From Acidimicrobiales bacterium (lineage in GTDB: Bacteria; Actinomycetota; Acidimicrobiia; Acidimicrobiales; UBA8190), in the NCBI GenBank assembly GCA_035531755.1, contig DATKSK010000042.1, positions 1 to 64,000 of the forward strand: DNA of 64,000 nucleotides, given 5' to 3'. Positions within the stretch are counted from its first letter, which is position 1. Each line of letters starts with the position of its first letter. Under the pieces are notes generated by a model. The model worked only from the letters and a program-made list of their open reading frames with translations. It was not told the origin of the DNA and made no database searches. This document shows positions 27,915-37,340 of this stretch, one piece after another. The translations under genes were made by a program, and so were the position numbers.

Positions 27915-28951
27915 GATGCCGCTCCCTTGGGCTCCGAGGTCACGAAACGCTCGAGGTCCTCGACGGGCTCGAGCTCGCCGGCCTCGGCATAGGCCACGGC
28001 GTCCTCGACCTCGGCGGCGACCTCCGCCTCCATGCTGTCGAGATCGTCCTGCGTGAGCACCTGGTCGCTGCGAAGCTGATCGGCGAGCATCGGGATGGGG
28101 TCGCGGTGCTTCCACTGCTCGATCTCCGCCTTGTCGCGATAGCGGTCGGGGTCGTACATGGAGTGTGCGCGGAACCGGTAGGTGCGCAGCTCCAGGAAGT
28201 GCGGCCCGCCGCCGGCCCGCACCGCTTCGACGGCGTGGAGCGCTGCCTCTTCGACACCGAGCACGTCCATGCCGTCGACCTCCCACGACGGCACCCGGTA
28301 CGAGGCCGCCTTGAGCGCCAGGTCGGTCTCCGATTCGGCGCGATCGAGTGCTGTCCCCATGCCGTAGAGGTTGTTCTCGCAGCAGAACAGCACGGGCAGG
28401 TGCCACAGCGCGGCCAGGTTCATGGATTCGTGGAATTCGCCCTCGGCGACCGCACCGTCGCCGAAGAAGCACGCTGTCACGCGCGGCAGCGCCTGCATGT
28501 GGTCGGCCAGGGCGAGGCCGACCGCCAGGGGCAGACCACCACCGACGATGGCATTGCCCCCGTAGAACCTCGTCGCCGCGTCGAACAGGTGCATCGAACC
28601 ACCGCGGCCCCGGCTGCACCCCTCACGCTTGCCTTCGAGCTCGGCCATCACCGAGCGCATGGTGATGCCCCGCGCCAGTGCGTGGCCGTGCTCTCGGTAG
28701 GTGGTGACGACGGCATCGTCGGGGAGGAGGCGCTCCATGACGCCGACGGAGCACGCCTCCTCGCCGATCGCCAGGTGCAGGAACCCGCGGATCCGCTCGG
28801 CGCTGTAGAGCTCCACGCAGCGCTCCTCGAACCGTCGGATGCGCACCATCTGGCGCAGCAGATGGATTCGATGATCGGCCTCGACGGTCACGGCGCGGTC
28901 CCGGGAGCCGGTGGCCCCCGCGGCGCCGGGGGCGTCCGCGGTCTCGGTCAT
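27911..28951 (-). CDS. 2-oxoacid dehydrogenase E1 alpha subunit
   Basis: 346 residues with the thiamine diphosphate motif GDG (164-166) to NN (193-194), plus [20 protein letters not shown] and [14 protein letters not shown]. Closest in look to PdhA/AcoA of the pyruvate or acetoin dehydrogenase type. ATG 28951 overlaps the acs stop (ATGA) and has GGAGGGGG upstream. E3 is not in the operon and must come from elsewhere. Confidence 0.93.
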   Translation of the reverse strand: MTETADAPGAAGATGSRDRAVTVEADHRIHLLRQMVRIRRFEERCVELYSAERIRGFLHLAIGEEACSVGVMERLLPDDAVVTTYREHGHALARGITMRSVMAELEGKREGCSRGRGGSMHLFDAATRFYGGNAIVGGGLPLAVGLALADHMQALPRVTACFFGDGAVAEGEFHESMNLAALWHLPVLFCCENNLYGMGTALDRAESETDLALKAASYRVPSWEVDGMDVLGVEEAALHAVEAVRAGGGPHFLELRTYRFRAHSMYDPDRYRDKAEIEQWKHRDPIPMLADQLRSDQVLTQDDLDSMEAEVAAEVEDAVAYAEAGELEPVEDLERFVTSEPKGAAS

Positions 28952-30738
28952 GATGCCCCCTCCAACGTCGAGATGTCTCCTTCGGGCAGGCCGAGCTCGC
29001 GCGCCTTGAGCAGCCGCCGCATGATCTTCCCGCTGCGCGTGTGCGGGAGGTGCTGGTCGAACTCGATCTCGCGTGGTGCCACCGCGGCCCCGAGCCGCTT
29101 GCGCGAGAACCCGACGAGCTCGAGGCGCAGTTCGTCGGTGGCCTCGAAGCCCGGGCGCAGCGCCACGAACGCCTTGACGAGCTCCCCGGCCACCGGGTCG
29201 GGCTTCCCGATGACCCCGGCCTCGGCGACGGCGGGGTGCTCCATCAGGGTCGACTCGACCTCGAACGGCCCGATGAGGTGGCCGGCCGACTTGATGACGT
29301 CATCGGCACGGCCCACGAACCAGAAGTAGCCGTCGGCGTCACGCCGGGCCAGGTCCCCGCTCAGGTACCAGCCGCCGGCGAAGCACGACCGGTAGCGGTC
29401 GTCATCGCCCAGGTACCCGCGGAACATCGACGGCCAGCCGGGGCGGAGGGCGAGCTCGCCCTCCTGGCCCGCAGCGGCCAGGGTCGCTGTCCCGTCCTCG
29501 CCGACCACGACGTTCCCGTGTTCGTCGCGCACGAGGACGGCGGCCTCCACGCCCGGCAGCGGCCTGCCCATCGAGCCGGGCCTGATGTCCATGCATGCGT
29601 AGTTGGCGATCATGATCCCGCCCGTCTCGGTCTGCCACCAGTTGTCGTGGACAGGCAGGCCGAGCGCCTCCTGGCCCCACAGCACGACCTCGGGGTTGAG
29701 GGGCTCGCCGACGCTGGCCACGAAGCGGAGGTGGCTGAGGTCGTGCTCCTGGGCCGCCGCCGCACCCGCCTGCATGAGCATGCGCAATGCCGTCGGTGCC
29801 GTGTACCAGACGGTGACGGCCTCGTCCTCGAGCGTCGAGTACCACCGCTGCGCGTCGAAATCGCCTTCGTCGACGACGCTGGTCACACCGTGGACCAGCG
29901 GGGCGAGGATGCCGTAGGAGGTGCCCGTGACCCACCCGGGGTCGGCCGTGCACCAGAAGACGTCGTCAGGGTGCAGGTCGAGGGCGATCCTCCCCGTGGC
30001 GTGGTGCGACACCACCGCCTCGTGCACGTGGACCGCGCCCTTCGGGGTCCCGGTCGTCCCACTCGTGAAGTGCAGCAGCGCCATGTCCTCGGGGTCGGTC
30101 GGCGCGATCTCGTAGGAGGGGGCGGCCTGTGCCAGCAGCGTCTCGAGGTCGAGGGTGTCGTCGGGGCCCGCATCCGCCGACGACCCGCCGATCAGCAGGA
30201 CGTGGTGAAGATCCGGCAGCTGGTGGCGGATCCCGGCGACCTTGCGCCGGTAGAGGCCGGCGGTGGTGACGAGGACGCGGCCCGATCCCAGCGCCAGACG
30301 TTGGCGGATGGGCTCGGGTCCGAACGCCGCGAACAAGGGGCACAGCACGCTGCGGTGCTTCAGGGTCCCGAGGACCGCCACGTAGAGGTCGGGAACGCGG
30401 GGGGCGAGGACGAAGACGCGCTCGCCGGGCTCGACGCCCAGGCTGTCGAGGACGTTGGCGAAGCGGCTGGACCGCTCGGCGAGCTGACCGTACGACACGT
30501 CGAGACGGGCGCCGGAGCGGTCGATGCACCGCAGCGCCACGTGATCGCGCCGGGGCCCCGCGGCGTGACGGTCGACGGCCTCGTGGGCCATGTTCAGCCC
30601 CCGACCACCGGGCAGCCCGTCGAGCGCCTGTCGGGCGGCCGCCCACGTGAACCCGGCCCGTTCGGCCTCGTAGTCCGCCATGTTGGGCGCCGGCGAACCA
30701 CCGCCGCCCTCCGCCTTGCGGATCGCCTGCCACTGCAC
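28948..30738 (-). CDS. acsA: Acetyl-CoA synthetase (AcsA-like, AMP-forming)
   Basis: 596 residues. Motifs: [21 protein letters not shown] (phosphate loop), [71 protein letters not shown] and the acetylatable lysine region [10 protein letters not shown]. The WWQTE motif points to acetate or short acyl substrates. It makes acetyl-CoA from acetate, ATP and CoA, the same product as the complex encoded downstream. GTG 30738 has AAGGGG 6 bases upstream. Confidence 0.92.
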   Translation of the reverse strand: MQWQAIRKAEGGGGSPAPNMADYEAERAGFTWAAARQALDGLPGGRGLNMAHEAVDRHAAGPRRDHVALRCIDRSGARLDVSYGQLAERSSRFANVLDSLGVEPGERVFVLAPRVPDLYVAVLGTLKHRSVLCPLFAAFGPEPIRQRLALGSGRVLVTTAGLYRRKVAGIRHQLPDLHHVLLIGGSSADAGPDDTLDLETLLAQAAPSYEIAPTDPEDMALLHFTSGTTGTPKGAVHVHEAVVSHHATGRIALDLHPDDVFWCTADPGWVTGTSYGILAPLVHGVTSVVDEGDFDAQRWYSTLEDEAVTVWYTAPTALRMLMQAGAAAAQEHDLSHLRFVASVGEPLNPEVVLWGQEALGLPVHDNWWQTETGGIMIANYACMDIRPGSMGRPLPGVEAAVLVRDEHGNVVVGEDGTATLAAAGQEGELALRPGWPSMFRGYLGDDDRYRSCFAGGWYLSGDLARRDADGYFWFVGRADDVIKSAGHLIGPFEVESTLMEHPAVAEAGVIGKPDPVAGELVKAFVALRPGFEATDELRLELVGFSRKRLGAAVAPREIEFDQHLPHTRSGKIMRRLLKARELGLPEGDISTLEGAS

Positions 30739-30795
30739 GGGCCACCCCTTTCCTGCCGGGCGCCCGAACCCGTCCCGATGCCACCCGCGCGTTCG

Positions 30796-30838
30796 ACGGT
30801 ACGCCCCGACCGGCGTCGCTCCCAGGGTCCAACGTCAC
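30796..30838 (-). promoter_or_regulatory. acs-pdh-acp operon promoter with DosR-like box
   Basis: On the minus strand GTGACGTTGGACCC (30825-30838, differing from the motif at two or three positions) precedes the -10 hexamer TACCGT (30796-30801) by exactly 23 bp. Predicted transcript start is about 50 bases before GTG 30738. Confidence 0.5.
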
Positions 30839-30889
30839 CTGGGCCGAGGTCGAGGTTCCCCTGCCTCATGCCGCGCACCAGGTCGCCGT

Positions 30890-30903
30890 GGGACTTTCTT
30901 CCC
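30890..30903 (+). promoter_or_regulatory. DosR-like box upstream of a USP gene
   Basis: GGGACTTTCTTCCC, very close to the mycobacterial DosR core GGGACTTTAGTCCC, 37 bases before ATG 30941. A weak opposed half-like copy lies at 30847-30860. No TANNNT hexamer is found at the 23-bp spacing. Confidence 0.45.
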
Positions 30904-30940
30904 TATCGGCCTGCGTGGGCGGGGCGCGAGCGTGGGGCCC

Positions 30941-31378
30941 ATGACGAGGATCGTCGTGGGAGTGGACGGCTCGAACCGCTCCAAGGACGCCCTGCGGTGG
31001 GCGGCTCGGCAGGCCGAGACGACGGGCGCCGCGCTCGACGTGGTCATGGCGTGGGAGCGCCTGAACCCCGATGCCTGGATCCCGCACGAGCCACCGGGGA
31101 CCGATCCGCTGGCGGTGACCCGACGGGCGGTGGAGGGGATCGTCGAACGCGTCCTCGGCGAGCATCCGTCGATCGCGGTCACGACCCGCGCCATGGAAGG
31201 CCCGGCGGCGAAGGTCCTCATCACCGAGGCTTCCGGGGCGGACCTCCTGGTCCTGGGCAACCGGGGGCACGGCGGGTTCGCCGGGCTCCTCCTCGGCTCG
31301 GTCAGCCTGCACTGCCTCACCCACGCACACTGCCCCGTCGTCATCGTCCGACCGACACACAGCCCGATCCGCAGCTGA
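30941..31378 (+). CDS. Universal stress protein, ATP-binding type
   Basis: 145 residues: RIVVGVDGSNRSKDALRWAARQAE, then ADLLVLGNRGHGGFAGLLLGSVSLHC with the complete ATP loop GxxG-x9-GS, then CPVVIVRP. ATP-binding USPs act as stress or dormancy regulators. ATG 30941 follows a DosR-like box; in mycobacteria several USP genes belong to the DosR regulon. It is divergent from the acs operon. Confidence 0.92.
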   Translation: MTRIVVGVDGSNRSKDALRWAARQAETTGAALDVVMAWERLNPDAWIPHEPPGTDPLAVTRRAVEGIVERVLGEHPSIAVTTRAMEGPAAKVLITEASGADLLVLGNRGHGGFAGLLLGSVSLHCLTHAHCPVVIVRPTHSPIRS

Positions 31379-31418
31379 CGGGCCGGCGGGGCTGGGCCGC
31401 CAGGGCCAGGGGCCGAGG

Positions 31419-32654
31419 CTAGGGGCTGTCTCCCCGGATACGCGCGGCCGCTTCCCAGAGCCCGTCGCGGGCGTCGGGGTGGGCGGCCTCCTGGATCAGC
31501 AGCCGGGCCTGGGCGCGCTGGCTACGACCGAACACGAACGCGCAACCCTGCTCGGTCACCACGACGGAATGCTGGAACGACGTCACGGGTGCATCGAGCC
31601 GGCCGACGATGGTGGACGTGTCGCTCTTGGCGTGCCACGAGGGCAGGGCGATGATGGCGTGGCCGCCGGCCGAGTGCAGCGCCCCGACGACGAAGTCCGG
31701 CTGCCCACCGAAGCCCGAGTAGATCCGCCCGTTCACGTAACTGGCGTTGGCCTGCGCATACAGGTCGACCTGGAGTGCGCTGTTCACCGAGCACATGGAG
31801 TGGTGCGCGGCGATGTTGCCGGGGTCGTTGACGGTCTCGGTCCGCATCATCCGGACCCGGGGATTGCCGTCGACCCAGGCGTAGAGATCAGGCGACCCGA
31901 AGAGGAACGACGCCGTGACCGGCCGCGCCTCGTCCAAGGCGTTGGCCCGCTCGAGCTCGAGCACTCCGTCGCTGATGACCTCCGACCACACGCCGAGCGA
32001 GTGCTTCGTGCGCAGGAACCCGAGCACCGAGTCGGGCACCTCCCCGATGCCGATCTGGAGGGTCGACCCGTCGGCCACGAGTGACGCCACGTTCTCGGCG
32101 ATCGCGACGGTGGCCGCTCGGGGCGGTGGCGGTGCCGGTGAGGGCAGCGCCTCCTCGACCTCGACGGCGAGGTCGACGAGCTCGCAGTCGATCTCGGCGT
32201 CGCCGAGGGTGTAGGGCATCTTCGGGTTGACCTGCGCGATCACCAGCCCGCCACGGGACCGCGCGCGCTCGATGGCGGCGGGCAGGATGTTCACCTCGAT
32301 CCCGAGCGAGACCCGTCCCGCACGGGGGACCGACGTGTGCACGAGGACGACGTCGGGAGGGCGCGCCACATCGAAGAGCATCGGCACCAGCGAAAGGCGC
32401 ATGGGCAGGTAGTCGAGTGAGGCCAGGCCCCGCATGCCGGGGCCCACGAAGGGCGTCTCCGGCACGACGCCGGAACGGGACGGTGTGCCTTTCTGGGCGT
32501 TGAGGACGAAGAGCCGGTAGTTCTCGACGGCGCTGTCGAACAGCTCGACCAGCCGCATCGGCATGGCGAAGTTCCCGCTGGCGACGGCACGGGGCTCGGC
32601 CCACGGCATGGCACCGAGGCGGTTGACGAGCTCGCGCTCGGAGACGGTCTCCAC
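31419..32654 (-). CDS. Acetyl-CoA hydrolase/CoA-transferase family protein
   Basis: 411 residues with two CoA-transferase domains: N-terminal VVPETPFVGPGMRG, VHTSVPRAGRVSLGIEVNIL; C-terminal LQIGIGEVPDSV, NSALQVDLYAQANASYVNG, GRIYSGFGGQPDFVVGA, SFQHSVVVTEQGCAFVFG. Family members move CoA between acetate and acids such as 4-hydroxybutyrate or succinate. Where I recall the catalytic glutamate (in NSALEVD) this protein has Gln295, so activity is open. GTG 32654 follows a -10 box by 7 bases. It may share the acetyl-CoA pool with the acs operon. Confidence 0.85.
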   Translation of the reverse strand: METVSERELVNRLGAMPWAEPRAVASGNFAMPMRLVELFDSAVENYRLFVLNAQKGTPSRSGVVPETPFVGPGMRGLASLDYLPMRLSLVPMLFDVARPPDVVLVHTSVPRAGRVSLGIEVNILPAAIERARSRGGLVIAQVNPKMPYTLGDAEIDCELVDLAVEVEEALPSPAPPPPRAATVAIAENVASLVADGSTLQIGIGEVPDSVLGFLRTKHSLGVWSEVISDGVLELERANALDEARPVTASFLFGSPDLYAWVDGNPRVRMMRTETVNDPGNIAAHHSMCSVNSALQVDLYAQANASYVNGRIYSGFGGQPDFVVGALHSAGGHAIIALPSWHAKSDTSTIVGRLDAPVTSFQHSVVVTEQGCAFVFGRSQRAQARLLIQEAAHPDARDGLWEAAARIRGDSP

Positions 32655-32661
32655 GGTCGAG

Positions 32662-32667
32662 ACCCTA
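32662..32667 (-). promoter_or_regulatory. -10 box of a probable leaderless promoter
   Basis: TAGGGT on the minus strand ends 7 bases before GTG 32654; no ribosome binding site is present. Confidence 0.45.
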
Positions 32668-32711
32668 CGGACCCGGCGGCGGCCCCACCAGTGGCCGTCC
32701 GTCGGGGGTGC

Positions 32712-34448
32712 TCAGGCAGCCGGGGCGGTCCCCGATCGGGTGCCGGATGTGGGGCCCCCCGGCTCGGTGCCCGGGCCGGGGCCCTCGTCGGTGCCCGGGC
32801 GGGGGCCCTCGTCGGTGCCCGCCGAGGCGGGGGTGACGGGCATGCCGACGTCCTCGGGGACGAGCGTCGGGGTCGACCGGTTGAGCGTCTCCCCCCCGAA
32901 GAACGCCGGGCCGGCGAGCCGCCACGCCACCAGGCAGACGACGCCGATCACCGCCGACACCAGGGCGATCAGGAAGACGCCCCCGACGTCGGAGTGCGGC
33001 GGGAAGGGCAGGTGCCACGAGGTCCAGCTGGCGGCGGTGGTGTTGTTGAAGTTCCAGTCCCTCCAGACGCACCAGATCATGGCGAAGTAGAGCATCAGCC
33101 CGCCGAGCACGGGCAGGATGCCTTTCATCCACAGGTCGCGGGCGCTGCGGGTCAGGACCTTGCGGTAGTACCACGCGCAGGTGAAGCCGGTGAGGCCGTA
33201 GTAGAAGGCGATCCAGATCCCGATGGCTGTGACGGCGTCGGGGATCAGGAAGCCGCCGGCCAGGTGGTTCATCGCCACGTACAGCACGGCGGAGACGGCC
33301 CCCATCGACACCGTGGCGACCGTCGGCGTCAGGTACCGCTTGTGCATCCTGCCGAAGACGTCGGGCAGGCCCTTGTAGACCGCCATGGACAACACGGTGC
33401 GGGCGGTCGGCAGGATCGTGGTCTGTGTCGACGCCGCCGCCGAGGTGAGCACCATGAGGATGAGCAGGTGGGAGAGCACCGACCCGAACCAGCCGGCGCC
33501 GAACACGGCCGTGCCGAGCACCGAGATGACGTCGCTGCTGTGGGCGGGGTTGGCCAGGCCGATGCCCTTGGCGCCGATGCCGGCGTACGCCTGGGCCGCC
33601 ATGGTGACGAGGAAGTAGATGGACAGCAGGAGCACGGTGGAGATGATCGCCGCCAGGCCCGGGTTGCGACGCTGGTCGGCGGTCTCCTCGTTGATCGACA
33701 CCGACGTGTCCCACCCCCAGTAGATGAACAGCATGAGCAGCACGCCGCCGACGATCGCCGAGAACGACGTCCCGCTGAAGGTGAACCACGACCAGCTCGG
33801 CGTGAGGTGGGTGGCGGGAGCGCTGCCGATGGCGACACGGATGAGCGCCACCACGGCGAACACCACGAGCATCACCACTTCCACCGACAGGAGCAGCCGC
33901 TGGACCCGGGCCGAGATCTCGATGCCGCGGTAGCAGACGTACGTCATGGCGACCAGGAACAGGAGCCCCACGAGCAGGACCCATTCGCTCGTGGGGTTGC
34001 TGCCGATGCCGTGGGCGTTGAACAGGTGGAAGCTGTACTGCCCGGTCACCTGGGCGAGGCTGGCCATGACGAGCACGTCCGAGGCGATGATGCCCCAGCC
34101 CCCCAGCCACCCGACCTTGGGTCCGAACGTCCTGGTCCCCCAGGTGAAGGTGGTGCCGCAGTCGGGGTCCGCCTTGTTGAGCTCGCTGTAGCCGATGGAC
34201 ACCAGGAGCATCGGCACGAAGGCGATCACCGTCACCAGGGGGGCCTTCAACCCGACGCCGACGACGATGAGCCCCAGGGTGGCGGCCAGGCTGTAGGCGG
34301 GTGCCGTGGAGGCCACGCCGATCACGATGTTCGAGGCCAGGCTCAGCGCCCCTGTCTTGAGGCCCTTCTCGGCCGGGTCCTCGGTATGCGAGAGCGCCGT
34401 GGCGGGAGGCGGCGGTCCTGCGCTCGGTGCGGGTGTCGTCGTGGACAT
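32712..34448 (-). CDS. APC-superfamily amino-acid permease
   Basis: 578 residues with about 12-13 membrane helices. Family cues: GLKTGALSLASNIVIGVASTAPAYSLAATLG, NKADPDCGTTFTWGTRTFGPKVGWLGGWGI, IYWGWDTSVSINEETAD, LTSAAASTQTTILPTAR, AFYYGLTGFTCAWYYRK. Likely imports amino acids or amines. ATG 34448 has AAGGAGG upstream and lies 11 bp after the gdh stop, so it is co-transcribed with glutamate dehydrogenase. The C-terminus is a Gly/Pro/Glu repeat tail. A paralogue is at 44575-46188. Confidence 0.92.
   Translation of the reverse strand: MSTTTPAPSAGPPPPATALSHTEDPAEKGLKTGALSLASNIVIGVASTAPAYSLAATLGLIVVGVGLKAPLVTVIAFVPMLLVSIGYSELNKADPDCGTTFTWGTRTFGPKVGWLGGWGIIASDVLVMASLAQVTGQYSFHLFNAHGIGSNPTSEWVLLVGLLFLVAMTYVCYRGIEISARVQRLLLSVEVVMLVVFAVVALIRVAIGSAPATHLTPSWSWFTFSGTSFSAIVGGVLLMLFIYWGWDTSVSINEETADQRRNPGLAAIISTVLLLSIYFLVTMAAQAYAGIGAKGIGLANPAHSSDVISVLGTAVFGAGWFGSVLSHLLILMVLTSAAASTQTTILPTARTVLSMAVYKGLPDVFGRMHKRYLTPTVATVSMGAVSAVLYVAMNHLAGGFLIPDAVTAIGIWIAFYYGLTGFTCAWYYRKVLTRSARDLWMKGILPVLGGLMLYFAMIWCVWRDWNFNNTTAASWTSWHLPFPPHSDVGGVFLIALVSAVIGVVCLVAWRLAGPAFFGGETLNRSTPTLVPEDVGMPVTPASAGTDEGPRPGTDEGPGPGTEPGGPTSGTRSGTAPAA
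32766..32819 (-). repeat. 24-bp tandem repeat in the 3' end of the permease gene
   Basis: Two near-identical 24-bp units plus part of a third encode the tail GTDEGPRPGTDEGPGPGTEPGG of the permease. Confidence 0.8.
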
Positions 34449-34459
34449 GGCGCCCTCCT

Positions 34460-35818
34460 TCAGATGGTGCCTTCGTCGAGCATGGCGCCGGCGACCTTGA
34501 CGAAACCGGCGATGTTCGCCCCGGCGACGTAGTTGCCCGGCGCCCCGTACTCCTCGGCGGCTCGTCGGACCTGCCCGTGGATGTCGCGCATGATGGCGCG
34601 CAGCTTCGCGTCGACCTGCGCCGTCGGCCAGGGCAGATGGGCGCTGTCCTGTGCCATCTCGAGGCCCGACACGGCGACACCGCCGGCGTTCGCCGCCTTG
34701 GCCGGCCCGTAGAGGATCCCCGCATCGACGAACAGCTCCACGCCCCGTGACGTCGTCGGCATGTTGGCACCCTCCGCCACCAGGACCACGCCGTTGCGCA
34801 GGAGGTTGGCGGCGTCCTTGGCGCCGATCTCGTTCTGCGTCGCGCAGGGGAACGCGCAGTCGGCGGGCACGTCCCACAACGGGTTCTCGCCGTTGGGCTG
34901 CGCCGGGACGTAGGTGGACCGGGGGAAGCGCTCGGCATACTCGCGGATCCGACCGCGCCGGACGTTCTTCATATCCATGAGCCAGTCGAGCTTGTCCCGG
35001 TCGATGCCGTCGGGGTCGAGGACGAAGCCGCCGGAGTCGGACATGGTCAGGAGCCGCGCCCCCATGTCGAGCAGCTTCTGCGCGGTGTACTGGGCGACGT
35101 TGCCGCTGCCCGACACGAGACAGGACTTCCCGGTGAGGTCCTCACCCTTGGTGGCGAGCATCTCGGCCGCGAAGTACACGGTGCCGTAGCCGGTTGCCTC
35201 GGTGCGGATGAAGGACCCGCCCCAGTCGGGCTCCTTCCCCGTCATGACGCCCGTGAACTGGTTGGTGATGCGCTTGTGCTGCCCGAACAGGAAACCGATC
35301 TCGCGCCCACCGACCCCGATGTCGCCGGCGGGGATGTCGGTGAACTGCCCGATGTGCCGGGCCAGCTCGGTCATGAACGACTGGCAGAAGCGGCGCACCT
35401 CGGCATCGCTCTTGCCCTTCGGGTCGAAGTCCGATCCCCCCTTGGCGCCGCCGAGGGGAAGGGTGGTGAGCGCGTTTTTGAGCACCTGCTCGAAGGCGAG
35501 GAACTTGAGCACGCTCAGGTCGACGGTGGGGTGGAATCGCAGGCCTCCCTTGTAGGGACCGATGGCGCTGTTCATCTGCACGCGGAACCCGCGGTTGATC
35601 TGGACCTCGTCGGCGTCGTCGACCCAGTTGACCCGGAAGATGATCACGCGCTCGGGCTCGGCCAGGCGCTCCAGGATCTTCGCCTCCCGGAAGTCGCGCC
35701 GACGGTCGAGGACCGGCACCAGGCAGACGGCGGCCAGCTCGACGGCCTGCAGGAATTCGGGCTGGCCCGGGTTCTTGGCGCGGACGCGCTCCAGCACGCC
35801 TTCCACGTAGCCGTCCAC
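34460..35818 (-). CDS. gdhA: NADP-type glutamate dehydrogenase
   Basis: 452 residues, the normal length of the hexameric bacterial enzyme. Motifs: NRGFRVQMNSAIGPYKGGLRFHP, LPLGGAKGGSDFDPKGKSDAEV (catalytic Lys), DIPAGDIGVGGREIGFLFGQ, the Rossmann loop VSGSGNVAQYTAQKL and CATQNEIGAKDA. Interconverts 2-oxoglutarate plus ammonia and glutamate. GTG 35818 has GGGAGGGAGG upstream. First gene of an operon with the permease; its promoter carries a DosR-like box. Confidence 0.96.
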   Translation of the reverse strand: MDGYVEGVLERVRAKNPGQPEFLQAVELAAVCLVPVLDRRRDFREAKILERLAEPERVIIFRVNWVDDADEVQINRGFRVQMNSAIGPYKGGLRFHPTVDLSVLKFLAFEQVLKNALTTLPLGGAKGGSDFDPKGKSDAEVRRFCQSFMTELARHIGQFTDIPAGDIGVGGREIGFLFGQHKRITNQFTGVMTGKEPDWGGSFIRTEATGYGTVYFAAEMLATKGEDLTGKSCLVSGSGNVAQYTAQKLLDMGARLLTMSDSGGFVLDPDGIDRDKLDWLMDMKNVRRGRIREYAERFPRSTYVPAQPNGENPLWDVPADCAFPCATQNEIGAKDAANLLRNGVVLVAEGANMPTTSRGVELFVDAGILYGPAKAANAGGVAVSGLEMAQDSAHLPWPTAQVDAKLRAIMRDIHGQVRRAAEEYGAPGNYVAGANIAGFVKVAGAMLDEGTI

Positions 35819-35877
35819 GCCCTGTCCTCCCTCCCGGTGTCCCTGTGGCCGCGTCGTGCCTCCTCAGCCTCCCTGCG

Positions 35878-35920
35878 ACCGTACGATCAGGCATACCGGT
35901 GCTCCAGGGTCGAAGGTCCT
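35878..35920 (-). promoter_or_regulatory. gdhA promoter with DosR-like box
   Basis: On the minus strand AGGACCTTCGACCC (35907-35920) lies exactly 23 bp upstream of the -10 hexamer TACGGT (35878-35883), the same geometry as at the ATPase and acs promoters. Transcript start is about 50 bases before GTG 35818. Confidence 0.6.
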
Positions 35921-35980
35921 GTTGTCCATCGGCGCTGGTCACCGGCGGTTTCGGGCCGTGACGCGGCGACGCCGCGCCCG

Positions 35981-35986
35981 TATGCT
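35981..35986 (+). promoter_or_regulatory. -10 box of the aminotransferase gene
   Basis: TATGCT, 33 bases before ATG 36020; GAGGGG serves as ribosome binding site. Confidence 0.4.
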
Positions 35987-36019
35987 CGAAGCGGCGAACA
36001 CCCGAGCACGAGGGGCCCC

Positions 36020-37339
36020 ATGGACACGACCACCGACCGAGTCCCACAGGAGCGCCTGCTGCTGACCGACATCCCCGGGCCGCGCTCGCGCCGGCTCATG
36101 GCCCGCCGGTCCGCCGCCGTCCCCGCAGGGGTGGGGACCACCCTGGGGGTGTTCGTGGCGCGCGCCGGTGGCGGGATCGTCGAGGACGTCGACGGCAACC
36201 GCCTCATCGACTTCGCATCGGGCATCTCGGTCACCAACGTCGGCAGCAGCGCGCCCCGGGTGATCACGGCGGTGCGCGAGCAGCTCGACCGGTTCACCCA
36301 CACCTGCTTCCAGGTCACGCCGTATACGGGGTACGTGGAGGTGTGCGAGCGGCTCAACGAGCTCACCCCGGGGGCCCACGACAAGCGGTCGTTCCTCGTG
36401 AACTCGGGGGCCGAGGCCGTCGAGAACGCCGTGAAGGTGGCGCGCTACGCCACCGGCCGCCCGGCGGTCGTGGCCTTCGACCACGGGTTCCACGGCCGGA
36501 CGCTCCTGGGCATGAGCCTCACCGGGAAGGCCATGCCCTACAAGCGCGGGTTCGGCCCCTTCGCCCCCGAGGTCTACCGGGCGCCGTACTCCGACCCCTT
36601 CCGGCAGACGGGGAAGCTGTCGGAGGTCGTGGACCTGCTCGAGACCACCGTGGGCTCGGGCTCGATCGCCTGCATCGTGGTGGAGCCCATCGCCGGTGAG
36701 GGCGGCTTCGTCGTGCCCGAGCCCGGGTGGCTGGCCGGGCTGGCCGAGTGGTGCGCGGCCACGGGTGTCGTGCTCGTCGCCGACGAGATCCAGTCCGGGT
36801 TCGGCCGCACCGGCGCCTGGTACGCGTGTGAGCACGAGGGCGTCGTCCCCGACCTGGTGACCACGGCCAAGAGCCTGGGGGGCGGTCTGCCCGTCGCGGC
36901 CGTCACGGGCCGCGCCGGGCTCATGGACGCCGTGCATGCCGGCGGGCTCGGCGGCACGTTCGGCGGCAACCCGCTGGCGTGCGCCGCCGCGCTGGCCTCC
37001 ATCGCCACCATCGAGGAGGACGGGCTGCTGGAACGGGCACGGCGGATCGGGGACGCCGCGCTGCCCCGCCTCCGGGCCATGGCGGGCGCCCACGGCGTCG
37101 TGGGGGACGCCCGCGGGCGGGGGGCGATGGTGGCCATCGAGCTCGTGGGTCCCGACGGCATCACGCCCGACACGGCCGCCACCGGCCGCATCGCGGCCGC
37201 GTGCCACGCCCGGGGACTGCTCGTCCTCACGGCCGGGACCTACGGCAACGTCATCCGGCTCCTGCCCCCCCTCGTCATCCCCGACCACCTGCTCGACGAG
37301 GGGCTCACGATCCTGGAGGAGGCGGTGGCAGCCGCCTGA
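36020..37339 (+). CDS. Class III aminotransferase, 4-aminobutyrate type (GabT-like)
   Basis: 439 residues, PLP enzyme. NSGAEAVENAVKVAR, FDHGFHGRTLLGMSLTGKAMPYKRGFGPFAPEVYRAPY, EPIAGEGGFVVP, ADEIQSGFGRTG and TTAKSLGGGLPVAAVTGR with the PLP lysine. Moves the amino group of GABA or a related omega-amine to 2-oxoglutarate, giving glutamate. ATG 36020. It converges with the aminoaldehyde dehydrogenase gene with one base between them; together they fit GABA/putrescine breakdown. Confidence 0.92.
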   Translation: MDTTTDRVPQERLLLTDIPGPRSRRLMARRSAAVPAGVGTTLGVFVARAGGGIVEDVDGNRLIDFASGISVTNVGSSAPRVITAVREQLDRFTHTCFQVTPYTGYVEVCERLNELTPGAHDKRSFLVNSGAEAVENAVKVARYATGRPAVVAFDHGFHGRTLLGMSLTGKAMPYKRGFGPFAPEVYRAPYSDPFRQTGKLSEVVDLLETTVGSGSIACIVVEPIAGEGGFVVPEPGWLAGLAEWCAATGVVLVADEIQSGFGRTGAWYACEHEGVVPDLVTTAKSLGGGLPVAAVTGRAGLMDAVHAGGLGGTFGGNPLACAAALASIATIEEDGLLERARRIGDAALPRLRAMAGAHGVVGDARGRGAMVAIELVGPDGITPDTAATGRIAAACHARGLLVLTAGTYGNVIRLLPPLVIPDHLLDEGLTILEEAVAAA

Positions 37340-37340
37340 C

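Noticed and set aside
35939-37288. A 449-residue minus-strand frame opposite the GABA-type aminotransferase
   Set aside because: The plus strand carries the PLP lysine and other family motifs; the minus frame has no family similarity.
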